The translations under genes were made by a program, and so were the position numbers. A stretch of DNA of 45,332 nt from Candidatus Methylomirabilota bacterium (lineage in GTDB: Bacteria; Methylomirabilota; Methylomirabilia; Methylomirabilales; 2-02-FULL-66-22), in assembly GCA_026387775.1 (NCBI GenBank), contig JAPLLC010000111.1:1-45332 (forward strand), given 5' to 3'. Below are positions 7,506-14,698 of the stretch, piece by piece. The stretch's first letter is position 1. The number at the start of each line of letters is the position of its first letter. The notes under the pieces are model-generated. The model saw only the letters and a list, made by a program, of their open reading frames with translations, was not told the origin of the DNA and searched no databases.

Positions 7506-9125
7506 ATGGACACCGGAAGCGTGGTCGGATGGTTCGGTCTTCCTGCGGGGACTACCCCGTCGAGGCTGCTTCGTGCCCTCCGTCGTGCGGGCTATCTCGC
7601 CGTTCTGCCGGTCATCTCGCGGTACGAATGCGTCTTCCTCGAGACCCAGGACGGGCGACTGGGCAGGCGAGACTGCCGGCTGTCCATCCGGCAGGGGAGG
7701 CGCGGAGCCACCTGGCGCATCTCGGACCCCGAGGGAGAGAGCGACTGGCCCTTCGAGGGCGACGTCTCCTCTCGGTGTTTCTCCTCGGATGCGGCCGGGA
7801 TCCCTTTCGCGGCCGGGGAGCTGGCGGGCGGGCGACTCTTCTTTCCTCTCGTCCGTCTGAGAGTATTCGCCTGGGAAACTCGCCTCCAGAGTCCGTCGGG
7901 GAGCGTGCTCGCGCTCCGGACGGAGCGCTTCACCGCGGCTCCGCCGCGGGAGAGCTGGCCGAAAGGGGCGTGGCCTCATGGCCTCCTCACCATCCGTCTG
8001 CTGGACGGGAGCCCGGAGGCGCTCCTTCACCTGGCCACGTATCTGCGCGACCGCCTGGGCCTGCCCGCGGGTTCGGGCGACCTGTGCCGCACGGGGCTCC
8101 AGTCCCTGGGCCTCCCGGAGCCCGGCGCCCCCGTCCCGGCCTGCCTCTCGATCCGCGCCGAGGAGCCGCAGGCGCTGGCGGCTCGCAAGGTGGTGGGCCG
8201 GCAAGCTCTGAAGATGCGGGTCAACGTGCAGGGCACCCTGGAGGATCTGGACCCCGAGTATCTCCACGACCTTCGCGTGGCCACCCGCAGGCTGCGTTCG
8301 GCCCTGCGGCTCTTCGCCGAGGTGCTCGGGCCCAAGCGGTGCGACTCCCTGCGCGTGGAGCTGAACTGGATCGGTCGGCTGCTGGGCGCCGTGCGGGACC
8401 TGGACGTCTTCATCGGGAACCTTCGCGCGCAGGCCCGGCGGCTCGGCGAGGCGGGGACGATCGCGGAGCTGCTCGCGGAAGAGTTGGGTCGGCAGCGAGT
8501 GCCGGAGCGCGAGGCCCTCGGGGCGGCCCTGGTTTCCCGGCGATTCCGCGACCTCATGCGCCGCCTGGACGCCTTCGCGTCCTCCCCGCCTCCCCGTCTC
8601 CCTCGGGGTGTCCAGGGCGTTCCGGTCGTCCAGGCCGCACCGGCGCTGATCGGGAAGGCCCAGAAGCGGGTCCTGAAACTGGGGAGGACCATCGGCCCCG
8701 ACTCGCCCGCCACCGATCTCCACCGGCTGCGGATCCTCTTCAAGCGCTTGAGGTACGCCTGCGAGTTCTTCCAGGAGGCCTTCGCGGAACCCGCCTCCGG
8801 CACGGATCCCCTGGCGGATTACCTCCAGGCGATGGTGCGTTTCCAGGACTGTCTTGGGGAGCACCAGGATGCCGTGGTGGCCATGGACCGGATCCAGGAC
8901 CTGGTCAAGGAGATGGTCCGGCGCGGAGCACTCGCCCCCGAGCGGCTCCTGGATCTGGGGGGCCTCATCCAGGTGCAGCGGGAGATCGCGCGCGACCGCC
9001 ACGGGCGTCTCGCCAAGCTCTGGGCCCGGTTCGATCGACCCTCGGTGCGAAGGTGTCCGGCGGTTCTGGGAGGCGCGGTGCCGCGGTCACCCGTGGGTGA
9101 GGCGTCCGAAGCCGTTCCCGAATAG
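7506..9125 (+). CDS. CYTH-like / CHAD domain protein
   Basis: 539-residue protein. Residues ~10-205 resemble a CYTH (triphosphate tunnel) domain in pattern (FLETQDGRLGRR, then LSIRQGRRGATWRIS and a basic strand near FPLVRLRV) but lack the N-terminal ExExK signature, so tunnel catalysis is doubtful. Residues ~225-515 are a CHAD domain with its two four-helix repeats: HDLRVATRRLRS near 253 and DLHRLRILFKRLRY near 404, each with conserved His and Arg, plus LGEHQDAV later. CHAD domains bind inorganic polyphosphate and can target proteins to polyphosphate granules (known for the family). Start ATG 7506 has GAGG at 7497-7500; a GTG at 7485 is an alternative. It is the last gene of the 4.76-9.1 kb same-strand run. 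Confidence 0.9.
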   Translation: MDTGSVVGWFGLPAGTTPSRLLRALRRAGYLAVLPVISRYECVFLETQDGRLGRRDCRLSIRQGRRGATWRISDPEGESDWPFEGDVSSRCFSSDAAGIPFAAGELAGGRLFFPLVRLRVFAWETRLQSPSGSVLALRTERFTAAPPRESWPKGAWPHGLLTIRLLDGSPEALLHLATYLRDRLGLPAGSGDLCRTGLQSLGLPEPGAPVPACLSIRAEEPQALAARKVVGRQALKMRVNVQGTLEDLDPEYLHDLRVATRRLRSALRLFAEVLGPKRCDSLRVELNWIGRLLGAVRDLDVFIGNLRAQARRLGEAGTIAELLAEELGRQRVPEREALGAALVSRRFRDLMRRLDAFASSPPPRLPRGVQGVPVVQAAPALIGKAQKRVLKLGRTIGPDSPATDLHRLRILFKRLRYACEFFQEAFAEPASGTDPLADYLQAMVRFQDCLGEHQDAVVAMDRIQDLVKEMVRRGALAPERLLDLGGLIQVQREIARDRHGRLAKLWARFDRPSVRRCPAVLGGAVPRSPVGEASEAVPE

Positions 9126-9152
9126 CAGGCCGCTGAAGAACTTGCTTTCGGC

Positions 9153-9277
9153 CAGGCTGCTCAAAAAGGTCCAGATGCAAGGCGGAACGCGCAGAGCCGA
9201 GTGAGGCGTACTCCAGGTACGCCGCAACGAGTGATCGAGTGTTCCAACGCCGCAGATGGGCCTTTTTCAGCAGCCTG
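9153..9277 (-). repeat. Hairpin-rich interspersed repeat, copy 1 (reverse orientation)
   Basis: About 125 bases bounded by near-inverted ends CAGGCTGCTCAAAAAGG and CCTTTTTCAGCAGCCTG, with a central hairpin of arms GGCGTAC/GTACGCC. The same element occurs at 10624, 11308 and 37183 in the opposite orientation. It fills the space between the CHAD stop (9125) and the pfkA stop (9281); a decayed extra end (GCAGGCCGCTGAAGAA) lies at 9125-9140. The paired A5/T5 ends could fold as a bidirectional terminator for these convergent genes. Confidence 0.85.
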
Positions 9278-9280
9278 GCG

Positions 9281-10402
9281 CTAATCCCCCAGGCAGGTTC
9301 CGACTCGGCGCGCCGTGCCGACCCACGGGTGGTCAGGCGGGACAAACTTCAGCTTTCTGGCGACGTCCTCGAGCGGTACGGGCTTGGTGACATCGGCGCG
9401 CGCCGCCACCATGACGCCGTATCGACTCTTGTTGATGAGGTCGGCGCAGGCGGTGCCCAGTCGTGTGGCGAGCAGCCGATCCGCCGCGGATGGCGTCCCA
9501 CCGCGCTGCAGGTACCCGAGGATGGTGACGCGCGACTCGAGGCCGGTCAACTTCTCCAACTGCTTTGCCAGTCGCATCGTGTTGCCGGCATGCTGGGCCT
9601 CGAGGTGAGTCAACTCGGCTTCGGCGTTGACTTGGGCGCCCCGCGACTTGGTCTTGGCGACCTTTTCCTCCGCCGCCCGCATCGCTTGGACATCCTGCTT
9701 CGAGATGGCGCCTTCGGCCACGGCGACGAGGCTGAATCGCTTCCCCCGGTGGCTACGGCTGCGAATGGCGTCGGCGATGCTCTCCACGTCGTACGGAATC
9801 TCCGGGATGAGGATCGCGTCGGCGCCGCCGGCGATCCCCGCGCCCAGCGCCAGCCAGCCGACCTTGTTTCCCATGATCTCGACGACGATGATGCGATGGT
9901 GGCTGTGCGCCGTGCTGTGCAACCGGTCGATGGCCTCCGTCGCGACGCTGAGCGCCGTGTCAAAGCCAAAGGTGACATCGGTCAGGATCACATCGTTGTC
10001 GATGGTCTTTGGCATTGTGATGATGTTCAGGCCTCTCTGGGCCAGACGATGCGCATTCTTTTGCGTCCCGCCACCCCCCAGGCACACCAGCACGTCCAAG
10101 TGGTGTTTGTGGTAGTTGTCCACGATGACGTCGGTCACGTCGATCACCTTGCCGCCGACGGGCATGCGATGCGGCTTGTCGCGGCTGGTGCCGAGAATAG
10201 TGCCGCCCTGGGTCAGAATCCCCGACATCGTCTCGCCGTCGAGCTCCATGGTGCGGTTCTCCATGAATCCGCGGAACCCGTCAAGAAAGCCGATCACCTG
10301 CATGCCGTAGAAGCCGAGCGCCGCCTTGCCCACCCCACGAATCGCCGCGTTCAACCCGGGGCAGTCGCCCCCCGATGTGAGGACACCGACGAACTTGGTC
10401 AT
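9281..10402 (-). CDS. pfkA: 6-phosphofructokinase
   Basis: 373-residue PFK-A family enzyme that phosphorylates fructose 6-phosphate. Motifs: N-terminal [14 protein letters not shown] nucleotide/phosphate loop (residues 6-19), GGGGTQKNA at 109-117 and the catalytic PKTIDND at 131-137 with Asp135 as the base. The equivalent of E. coli Gly104 is Gly (ATP-type), while the residue before TIDND is Lys132 (the PPi-type lineage residue). That combination is known from ATP-using enzymes of the PPi-like branch, so ATP dependence is the better guess. The Mg-contact Asp of the usual GGDGS is Gly here. Start ATG 10402 has AGGAGGAG about 8 bases upstream. It lies opposite to its neighbours, with repeats at both ends. 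Confidence 0.93.
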   Translation of the reverse strand: MTKFVGVLTSGGDCPGLNAAIRGVGKAALGFYGMQVIGFLDGFRGFMENRTMELDGETMSGILTQGGTILGTSRDKPHRMPVGGKVIDVTDVIVDNYHKHHLDVLVCLGGGGTQKNAHRLAQRGLNIITMPKTIDNDVILTDVTFGFDTALSVATEAIDRLHSTAHSHHRIIVVEIMGNKVGWLALGAGIAGGADAILIPEIPYDVESIADAIRSRSHRGKRFSLVAVAEGAISKQDVQAMRAAEEKVAKTKSRGAQVNAEAELTHLEAQHAGNTMRLAKQLEKLTGLESRVTILGYLQRGGTPSAADRLLATRLGTACADLINKSRYGVMVAARADVTKPVPLEDVARKLKFVPPDHPWVGTARRVGTCLGD

Positions 10403-10623
10403 GGCCGAGACTCCTCCTGGCGTGACTACGACGCCCCGATGGCAGAGCGGATGAAGCGCGCGGGCACCGAGCTCCGCTGGAAAAGCGGATCGGGCGTCCC
10501 GCCGACGGGACGCCTGGAGCATGGAGCAGGAAGGCGGACGCTGTCAAGGGGGAACCGGCTGAGGATGCACGCCCTTTCCGGTTGACAGCGGCGACGTCCT
10601 GGGGCACTTTCGCGCAGGCGGGG
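10403..10623. other. Upstream region of pfkA, no further gene seen
   Basis: Non-coding stretch between the pfkA start and repeat copy 2. It should hold the pfkA promoter (reading leftward). Apart from the AGGAGGAG ribosome site just outside the gene I see no convincing -35/-10 pair, palindrome or small open frame with a ribosome site. Confidence 0.5.
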
Positions 10624-10748
10624 CAGGCTGCTGAAAAAGGCCCATCTGCTGCGTTGGCGCGCTCGGGTGCTCGCTGCGGCGTACCTGGGGTACGCCTCGC
10701 TCGACCCATCGCTTGCCGCCTTGCATATGGACCTTTTTGAGCAGCCTG
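10624..10748 (+). repeat. Hairpin-rich interspersed repeat, copy 2
   Basis: Left end CAGGCTGCTGAAAAAGGCCC, central GGCGTAC-CTGGG-GTACGCC hairpin, right end GACCTTTTTGAGCAGCCTG. It lies in the divergent space between pfkA (start 10402) and the SixA-like gene (start 10807). The bases after the right end (GGGCGAAGCGG) are also nearly shared with copy 3, so the element may extend about 11 bases further. Confidence 0.87.
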
Positions 10749-10760
10749 GGCGAAGCGGAA

Positions 10761-10774
10761 TTTTCAGCAGCCTG
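10761..10774 (+). repeat. Solo end of the interspersed repeat
   Basis: TTTTCAGCAGCCTG matches the terminal bases of the repeat family but has no partner end, 13 bases after copy 2. It looks like a remnant of a nested or excised copy. Confidence 0.6.
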
Positions 10775-10806
10775 ATATATGCGCAGTGGGAATCTTGGGG
10801 GGATTC

Positions 10807-11307
10807 ATGAAAGAGCTCTGTATCATCAGACACGGGCTGGCGGGCAATGGGATGATTGACGAGCGCCGCGACGAGAAGCGGCCCCTGACGGCGCGGGGAA
10901 AGGCAAAGATGGGAGGTGTCGCGGGCGGACTCAAGAGGCTGGGCGTCGGCTTCGACGTCATCCTGACCAGCCCGCTCGCGCGGGCGACCGAAACCGCCGA
11001 AATCGTCGATGAATACTGCGGGAACGGAAGAGCGCCGCTCAGGACGGATCTCCTGAAGCCCGGTGCGTCGTTCGACAAGCTGATCGCCCGCCTGAACGCG
11101 CTGGACCCTGTGGACAGGGTGGCCCTGGTCGGTCATGAATCGTCCCTGAGCGAGTTTGCATCGTACTGCCTCTCCGCCGCGCTGGGGTCATTCATCACCC
11201 TGAAAAAGGGGGGCGTCTTGATGCTCGAAGTCCACGGCAGGCTGAAGCCGGGAGAGTGCACGCTCTCCTGGCTGATGAAGCCTTCGCAGCTCGTGGAGCT
11301 GTCCTAA
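10807..11307 (+). CDS. SixA-like histidine phosphatase
   Basis: 166-residue protein of the histidine phosphatase (phosphoglycerate mutase-like) superfamily, SixA type. The phospho-accepting RHG lies at residues 8-10 (IIRHG), PLTARG follows near 26-31, the SPLARATETAEIV helix at 55-67 carries the second Arg, and the catalytic VGHESSL at 108-114 carries His110. SixA removes phosphate from phosphohistidine proteins. Relatives encoded beside CHAD genes are common, which suggests a wider phosphate role (known association, function inferred). The start is ATG 10807 after TTGGGGGGATT; an ATG at 10786 would add seven residues. Its stop codon directly abuts repeat copy 3. Confidence 0.9.
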   Translation: MKELCIIRHGLAGNGMIDERRDEKRPLTARGKAKMGGVAGGLKRLGVGFDVILTSPLARATETAEIVDEYCGNGRAPLRTDLLKPGASFDKLIARLNALDPVDRVALVGHESSLSEFASYCLSAALGSFITLKKGGVLMLEVHGRLKPGECTLSWLMKPSQLVELS

Positions 11308-11452
11308 CAGGCTGCTGAAAAAGGCCCATCTGCGGTCACCCAGCCTGCGGCTGGGTACCCGCTTGCTCGGGCACTCGTTGCGGCGTACCTGTAGTACGCC
11401 TCACTCGGCCCTGCGTGCGCCGCCTGGCATCTGGACCTTTTTGAGCAGCCTG
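11308..11452 (+). repeat. Hairpin-rich interspersed repeat, copy 3
   Basis: Begins on the base after the SixA-like stop codon. Same ends as copy 2 and the conserved core hairpin GGCGTAC-CTGTA-GTACGCC. An additional hairpin CCCAGCC-TGC-GGCTGGG lies near the left end and is shared with copy 4 but absent from copies 1 and 2. It could terminate the upstream transcript. The remaining 119 bases to the next start hold nothing else I recognise. Confidence 0.87.
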
Positions 11453-11571
11453 GGCGAAAGCGGGTCTTCCCGCAATATGCCATTGCCCTCCGCATTGTGT
11501 TGATCCGAATTCCGCCGCCGCCGGACAACTCATTGAAAGCTGTCCGAGGGAGCTGCGACAAGAGGAGCGTC

Positions 11572-12783
11572 TTGACTGCCTTCATCGTCCCGCCATCGCA
11601 GGTTGCGCTTTCCGATCTTCCGCCGGCGATCCGCACTTCGGATCCCGGCTCGTTTGCCCGTTACACGCTGACGGAGCGCCTCCCAGGAATTCTCAGAGAG
11701 ACCGCCGCGCTGAGCGACTTCCCGGACGAGATCCAGAGGGCGCTGGAAGAGCTGCATGCCGAGCTGACCGGGGGCGTGGTCCGCGAGGTCCGCGAGGAAG
11801 CGCCGGATCGGGGGTTCTGGAACGCGGTGTCCGCTCCTCACCTCGGCCGGAGCTGGCTGGATGTGCCGTGGTACTGGGGCGAGGCCTACTTCTACCGCCG
11901 CCTGCTGGAGGCCACACGGTACTTCCGGCCCGGCCGCTGGCGATCGGTGGACCCTTTCGGCCCAAAGAAGGCGACGGAGCTGGTGCCGGAGGCGGCGCCC
12001 GACGCGGCGAGGGCGCTCCTGGATCTCCTGCCCGAGGAGACGAAGGCCCGCTTCGAGATGCTGGTGCACGCCAGCCTGTGGGGCAACCGGAGCGATCTCA
12101 GCCACGAGGTCGCCGCGCGTCTGGGCCGTCCAACCGGCGCCAGCGAGGAAGGCACCAATCTGTTGGTGGATGACACGCTGGCGTTGTGGGATTTTCTGCA
12201 GACCAGGCGGTGCCGCCGCCTCGCGGTCCTGGCTGACAACGCCGGAACGGAATTGTTGATGGACCTGCTGCTGGTGGATTTCCTGCTCGGCCAGGATCTG
12301 GCGGCCGAGGTGCATCTTCACCTGAAGCCGTGTCCATTCTTCGTCTCGGACGCGATGTTTCAGGACGTCTTTGCCGGTCTCGAGGCGTTGGAAAGAACCG
12401 ATGGGGCGACCCGGGGGCTCGTCCGGCGACTTCGAGCGAATCTTGCTTCCGGGCGCCTGCACCTGTTCACCCACTGGCATTACGGGACGAGCCTGTTCTA
12501 CTTCCAGCTCCCCGAGGAGCTGCGCGCCATCCTCTCCGGCATGGACCTGGTCGTGGTCAAGGGCGACGCGAACTACCGGCGCCTGCTGGGCGACGCCCAC
12601 TGGCCGCCCACGACCTCGTTTGCTCAGGCCACCGGCTATTTTCCCGCGCCCCTGGTAGCGCTACGCACGCTGAAGGCGGAGATCATCGTCGGGCTGCGGC
12701 CGGGAGAGGCGGAGAGGCTCCAGGCGGGGGACCCTGCCTGGCTGGTCAACGGAAGACGCGGGGTCGTGCAGGCAAGCCTCTGA
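11572..12783 (+). CDS. ARMT1-like (DUF89) damage-control metal phosphatase family protein
   Basis: About 403 residues. DUF89/ARMT1 proteins are metal-dependent phosphatases that dispose of damaged or excess phosphometabolites such as sugar phosphates. The visible pattern fits: an N-terminal helical part starting LPPAIRTSDPGSFARYTLTE, then the Rossmann-like core with LADNAGTELLMDL (metal Asp/Asn motif) and, near the C-terminus, VVVKGDANYRRLLGD, the conserved phosphate-site segment. I chose TTG 11572 because AGAGGAG lies just upstream and the family normally begins shortly before this LPP segment; a GTG at 11497 would add 25 residues with no ribosome site. Next to the SixA-like and phosphoesterase genes it adds another phosphatase to the block. 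Confidence 0.87.
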   Translation: MTAFIVPPSQVALSDLPPAIRTSDPGSFARYTLTERLPGILRETAALSDFPDEIQRALEELHAELTGGVVREVREEAPDRGFWNAVSAPHLGRSWLDVPWYWGEAYFYRRLLEATRYFRPGRWRSVDPFGPKKATELVPEAAPDAARALLDLLPEETKARFEMLVHASLWGNRSDLSHEVAARLGRPTGASEEGTNLLVDDTLALWDFLQTRRCRRLAVLADNAGTELLMDLLLVDFLLGQDLAAEVHLHLKPCPFFVSDAMFQDVFAGLEALERTDGATRGLVRRLRANLASGRLHLFTHWHYGTSLFYFQLPEELRAILSGMDLVVVKGDANYRRLLGDAHWPPTTSFAQATGYFPAPLVALRTLKAEIIVGLRPGEAERLQAGDPAWLVNGRRGVVQASL

Positions 12784-12869
12784 ACCGAGGCGGGGCTCGG
12801 CGCATTGTGTGCCGGCCAGACGAAGATCGGAAGTCGGTCGTCAACCCGGATGGGCGCGGAGGAAGAGTC

Positions 12870-13532
12870 GTGGCAAATCAGTGGACAATCAGGCCGCTCT
12901 GCTTCGGTGAGTTCCCCGAGTTCGAGAAGTCCGGCTTCACCTATTTGCGGAACGCGGGCGAGAAGATCCGCGCGCCCATTCTTGTCTGGCTGCTCCAGTC
13001 CGGGGCAGAGACGATCCTGGTGGACACGGGTCCGTCGTCCCCCGAGGCGGCCAACCGCTGGCATTCCCGCACACAACGATCGGCGAATCAGGTACCCGAG
13101 GTGGCTTTGCGGGCCGCCGGGGTGAACCCCGCGTCGCTTCGACTCGTGATCCTGACGCATCTTCACTGGGACCACTGCTACAACCTGGACCTCTTTCCGG
13201 CGGCCCGATTCCTGGTCCAGGCGGAGGAGCTTCGCGCCGCCGTGAACCCGATCCCCACCCAGCGATTCCCGTACGAGGTGGGGATTCCCGGCCTGAATCC
13301 GCCCTGGCTTGCGGCGTTCAATCGGTTGGAGGTGATTCGGGGGGAGATTGACGTTGTTCCCGGCGTGCGTACGGTGCTTCTCCCCGCGCCCGGAATCCAT
13401 ACCGACGTGGCCGCTTGCCTCCGATCCTTCGACCGGATGCGCGCGGCGGCCGACGTGATCCTGCCTAGTCACGAGATGGAGGTGCTGAAGCATCCGGTAT
13501 ACCCGATCGGATCCGCCTCCCCATCGGCATGA
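12870..13532 (+). pseudogene. MBL-fold hydrolase (lactonase-like) with internal deletion
   Basis: The intact frame encodes 220 residues of a metallo-beta-lactamase-fold hydrolase of the N-acyl homoserine lactonase type. HLHWDH (residues 97-102) supplies the first four metal ligands and LPSHEM (His201) the last. The sequence then runs VRTVLLPAPGIHTDVAAC: the expected PGHTPG His segment and the AGD Asp that bridges the metals should lie between LLP and GIHTD but are absent, as if about 40-50 codons were removed in frame near base 13385. Full-length relatives are about 260-270 residues. The start GTG 12870 has GAGGAAGAG upstream. It is probably inactive as a two-metal hydrolase. An assembly or sequencing error cannot be excluded. 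Confidence 0.75.
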
Positions 13533-13637
13533 GCTCGGGGGGCCGTGGCGAACGCCTTCCTGCCAGGTGCGCAGCCGAGAGACCTCTCGTCAGTTGCATG
13601 GTTCTCCACTCCTTCAAATTCCTTGGAGTCAAGCTTC

Positions 13638-13666
13638 TTGACGGTCTCATGGCTTGTTGATAGTTT
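13638..13666 (+). promoter_or_regulatory. Candidate sigma70-type promoter for the DapA-family gene
   Basis: TTGACG at 13638-13643 and TAGTTT at 13661-13666 with 17-base spacing, in a locally A/T-richer stretch 61 bases before the GTG start at 13727. The -35 box matches at 5 of 6 positions and the -10 box at only 3 of 6. It is the best pair I see in the 194-base gap after the MBL-fold gene. Confidence 0.4.
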
Positions 13667-13726
13667 CGAATGCGAACTCCTGAATGTGAAATCCCGAATC
13701 CATTCTCGTGTCATAAGGAGGTAGAC

Positions 13727-14635
13727 GTGAGTTCCCATTTCACTGGTGTCATCGTGCCGATGGTTACCCCGCTCACGGCGGACGAGCGACTCGACCGCCC
13801 CGCTCTCGGACGCCTCGTGGAGTATGTGATCCAGGGCGGTGTCGACGGGATCTTCATTCTCGGATCCATAGGCGAAGGGCCGATGTTGCGCCCCGCGGTG
13901 CGTCTGGAGCTGGCCGAGGCCACCGTCGAGGCGGCGGCGGGCCGCGTGCCCGTCATCGCCGGGGCCCTGGAGCCGAGCACGAGCCGGGTCATCGAAGAGG
14001 TTCGGGCTCTTGCTGGCAGAGGACTTCGCGGCTATGTGGTGACCACCCCCTTCTACTACGGCGGGTACAATACCGAGGACCTGTCTGCCCACTTCCGCCG
14101 GGTCGCCGAGGCCGCGGATCTTCCCATCCTGCTCTACAATATCCCGCAGAACACCAAAGTCGCCTTCGGAGCGGAGCTGGCGCTGAAACTCGCCGAGACG
14201 GCCAATGTCGCCGGGCTCAAGGACAGCTCGGGGGACTGGGTCGAAGTCCAGGCCATCCTGGCCGCACGCCGTCCCCCCGGCTTCGTGGTGCTTCAGGGGA
14301 ACCAGACCTACGCCGGAATCAGCATGCTGACAGGGGCCGATGGGCTGGTGCCGGGCCACGCGAACGTCTATCCCAAGCTCTTGGCGGAGCTGGTGGCATC
14401 CGGCCGGCGGGGCGATGTGGCTGCCACCATGGCGTGCCAGGCCCGCCTGGATGCCCTGATGCGACTGCGCGGCCGGGCCCCGATCCATACCTTCAAGATC
14501 GCCCTGAAGGCGATGGGACTGACGGGAGATACCGTCTGCTCGCCGCTGCCTCGCCTCGCCCCCCCGGATGCGGAAAAGTTCCTCGCCGCCAGTATCGCGG
14601 CGGGGCTGCCGCTTCCAGGCGCGAAGCGGAGCTGA
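13727..14635 (+). CDS. Dihydrodipicolinate synthase/N-acetylneuraminate lyase family protein (DapA-like)
   Basis: 302-residue class I aldolase that forms a Schiff base with a 2-oxo acid, usually pyruvate. The active-site Lys165 lies in GLKDSSGD, the YNIP Tyr137 is present, and the GSIGEG loop (46-51) replaces the usual GTTGE. The GTG at 13727 is favoured because a perfect AAGGAGGT sits at 13715-13722; an earlier ATG at 13670 lacks one. The start after the MBL gene and the iron-type dehydrogenase 63 bases downstream suggest catabolism of a sugar acid or hydroxy-oxo acid rather than lysine synthesis. The loop variation also argues against DapA itself. Substrate undetermined. Confidence 0.9.
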   Translation: MSSHFTGVIVPMVTPLTADERLDRPALGRLVEYVIQGGVDGIFILGSIGEGPMLRPAVRLELAEATVEAAAGRVPVIAGALEPSTSRVIEEVRALAGRGLRGYVVTTPFYYGGYNTEDLSAHFRRVAEAADLPILLYNIPQNTKVAFGAELALKLAETANVAGLKDSSGDWVEVQAILAARRPPGFVVLQGNQTYAGISMLTGADGLVPGHANVYPKLLAELVASGRRGDVAATMACQARLDALMRLRGRAPIHTFKIALKAMGLTGDTVCSPLPRLAPPDAEKFLAASIAAGLPLPGAKRS

Positions 14636-14698
14636 CCGGACGGACAATCCGAGCGCCTCGCGCGAACGGATCGATCTTCACCCGGAGGGAGGAATCTC

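Noticed and set aside
12330..12869. Longer N-terminus for the MBL-fold gene
   Set aside because: The open frame continues upstream but overlaps the ARMT1-type gene in another frame; GTG 12870 with GAGGAAGAG fits the family start.
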